From the NCBI GenBank assembly GCA_944384505.1, contig CALWTQ010000031.1:1-40516 (forward strand): a stretch of 40,516 bases of DNA, read 5' to 3'. This DNA is from an uncultured Mediterraneibacter sp. (GTDB taxonomy: Bacteria > Bacillota > Clostridia > Lachnospirales > Lachnospiraceae). The notes beneath the pieces were generated by a model that was not told where the DNA came from, did not search any database, and was given only the letters and a program-made list of their open reading frames with translations. Each line of letters opens with the position of its first letter. The stretch's first letter is position 1. Shown here one piece after another: positions 40,218-40,516 of the stretch. A program made the position numbers and the translations under genes.

Positions 40218-40516
40218 CAGCTATTTAGCGCACTAACAATTCCTATGACTCACGTCCGGAAGCGGAGCGGATGGTTTGAGCATACGTATTCTGTGAAAGG
40301 GGACAGCCGTGCGATGTTCCGTTCCAGAATCCGGAAAATCTAACAGGCCGAAGAGATGTTTAAGGGCAAAGCGGCGCTCCGGGCAACTCGCTCCGCTCAG
40401 ACAATCCCTGCGCGCCGCTTAACAACATCTCTCCGCCCTTCAAGATTTTCATCGGATTCCTCCAAAGTCACATCTCCCGGCTGTCCCCTTCCCCAGAAAG
40501 TATGCTCAAACCATCC
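40218..40516. repeat. Long palindromic element, copy C (cut by window end)
   Basis: Starts with CAGCTATTTAGCGCA, as copy A does, and is closely similar to A along 299 bp. The 166-bp left arm is complete. The loop is 40384-40405, the reverse complement of ATTGTCTGAGC-GG-AGCGAGTTG. The right arm runs out of the window with about 50 bp missing. Compared with A it carries compensating stem changes (40301/40486 and 40356/40428). It begins 6 nt after the AraC gene's stop. Confidence 0.9.

Overview
The window reads as a chromosomal segment of a Gram-positive gut Lachnospiraceae-type Firmicute (Clostridium cluster XIVa). This rests on AGGAGG-type ribosome sites, consensus TTGACA/TATAAT promoters, intrinsic terminators, KTGD-type wall-sorting tails, an ECF vitamin S component, ABC sugar importers without their own ATPase, and many Lachnospiraceae-style hypothetical proteins. 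Genus and species cannot be fixed from sequence reading alone. Almost every gene is on the minus strand.

Region by region (minus strand unless stated). 77-4825: a pyrimidine operon pyrF-pyrK-pyrD followed by a wall-anchored 5'-nucleotidase. 5115-6908: an overlapping DUF2752 / zinc-ribbon CD225 membrane pair and an ECF S component. 7011-9755: a Tet(M)-like ribosome GTPase fused to a YacP/Rae1-type NYN nuclease, behind a hairpin that buries its ribosome site. 9909-12135: a broken regulator remnant, a lipoprotein and a NodB polysaccharide deacetylase. 12474-12766 (+): tRNA-Gln(CTG) and tRNA-Pro(CGG). 12895-15271: a small accessory island with a MNT/HEPN pair whose HEPN gene lacks a start codon, two unknown small genes and two duplicated XRE regulators with shared promoter repeats. 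15539-20068: a large wall-anchored surface protein and an in-frame chimera of an ECF sigma factor with what looks like an anti-sigma ectodomain. 20253-27611: a LacI-controlled disaccharide locus (binding protein, two permeases, GH65 phosphorylase fused to beta-phosphoglucomutase). 27821-30836: glnA, an ANTAR antiterminator and dapF, behind a consensus promoter and an attenuator-like leader. 31610-40211: an AraC-controlled raffinose-type locus (binding protein, two permeases, GH36 alpha-galactosidase, GH13_4 amylosucrase-like enzyme).

The most unusual structure is non-coding. The window holds four copies, two complete and two cut by the window ends, of a roughly 340-350 bp nearly symmetrical palindrome (1-75, 30848-31197, 31266-31605, 40218-40516). 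The three copies whose apex is visible share a 22-nt apical loop of which 20 positions are invariant, although the flanking stem sequences differ. The 30848 and 40218 copies differ by paired, compensating changes. Three copies begin 0-6 nt after the stop codon of a neighbouring gene. No transposase or other ORF explains them. This is the best candidate in the window for an undescribed element or structured RNA family.

Functionally the two sugar loci feed hexose phosphates. One cleaves a glucosyl disaccharide phosphorolytically and converts the product to glucose-6-phosphate on a single polypeptide. The other probably strips galactose from raffinose-type sugars and then processes the sucrose. 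Both presumably borrow a shared MsmX-type ATPase encoded elsewhere.
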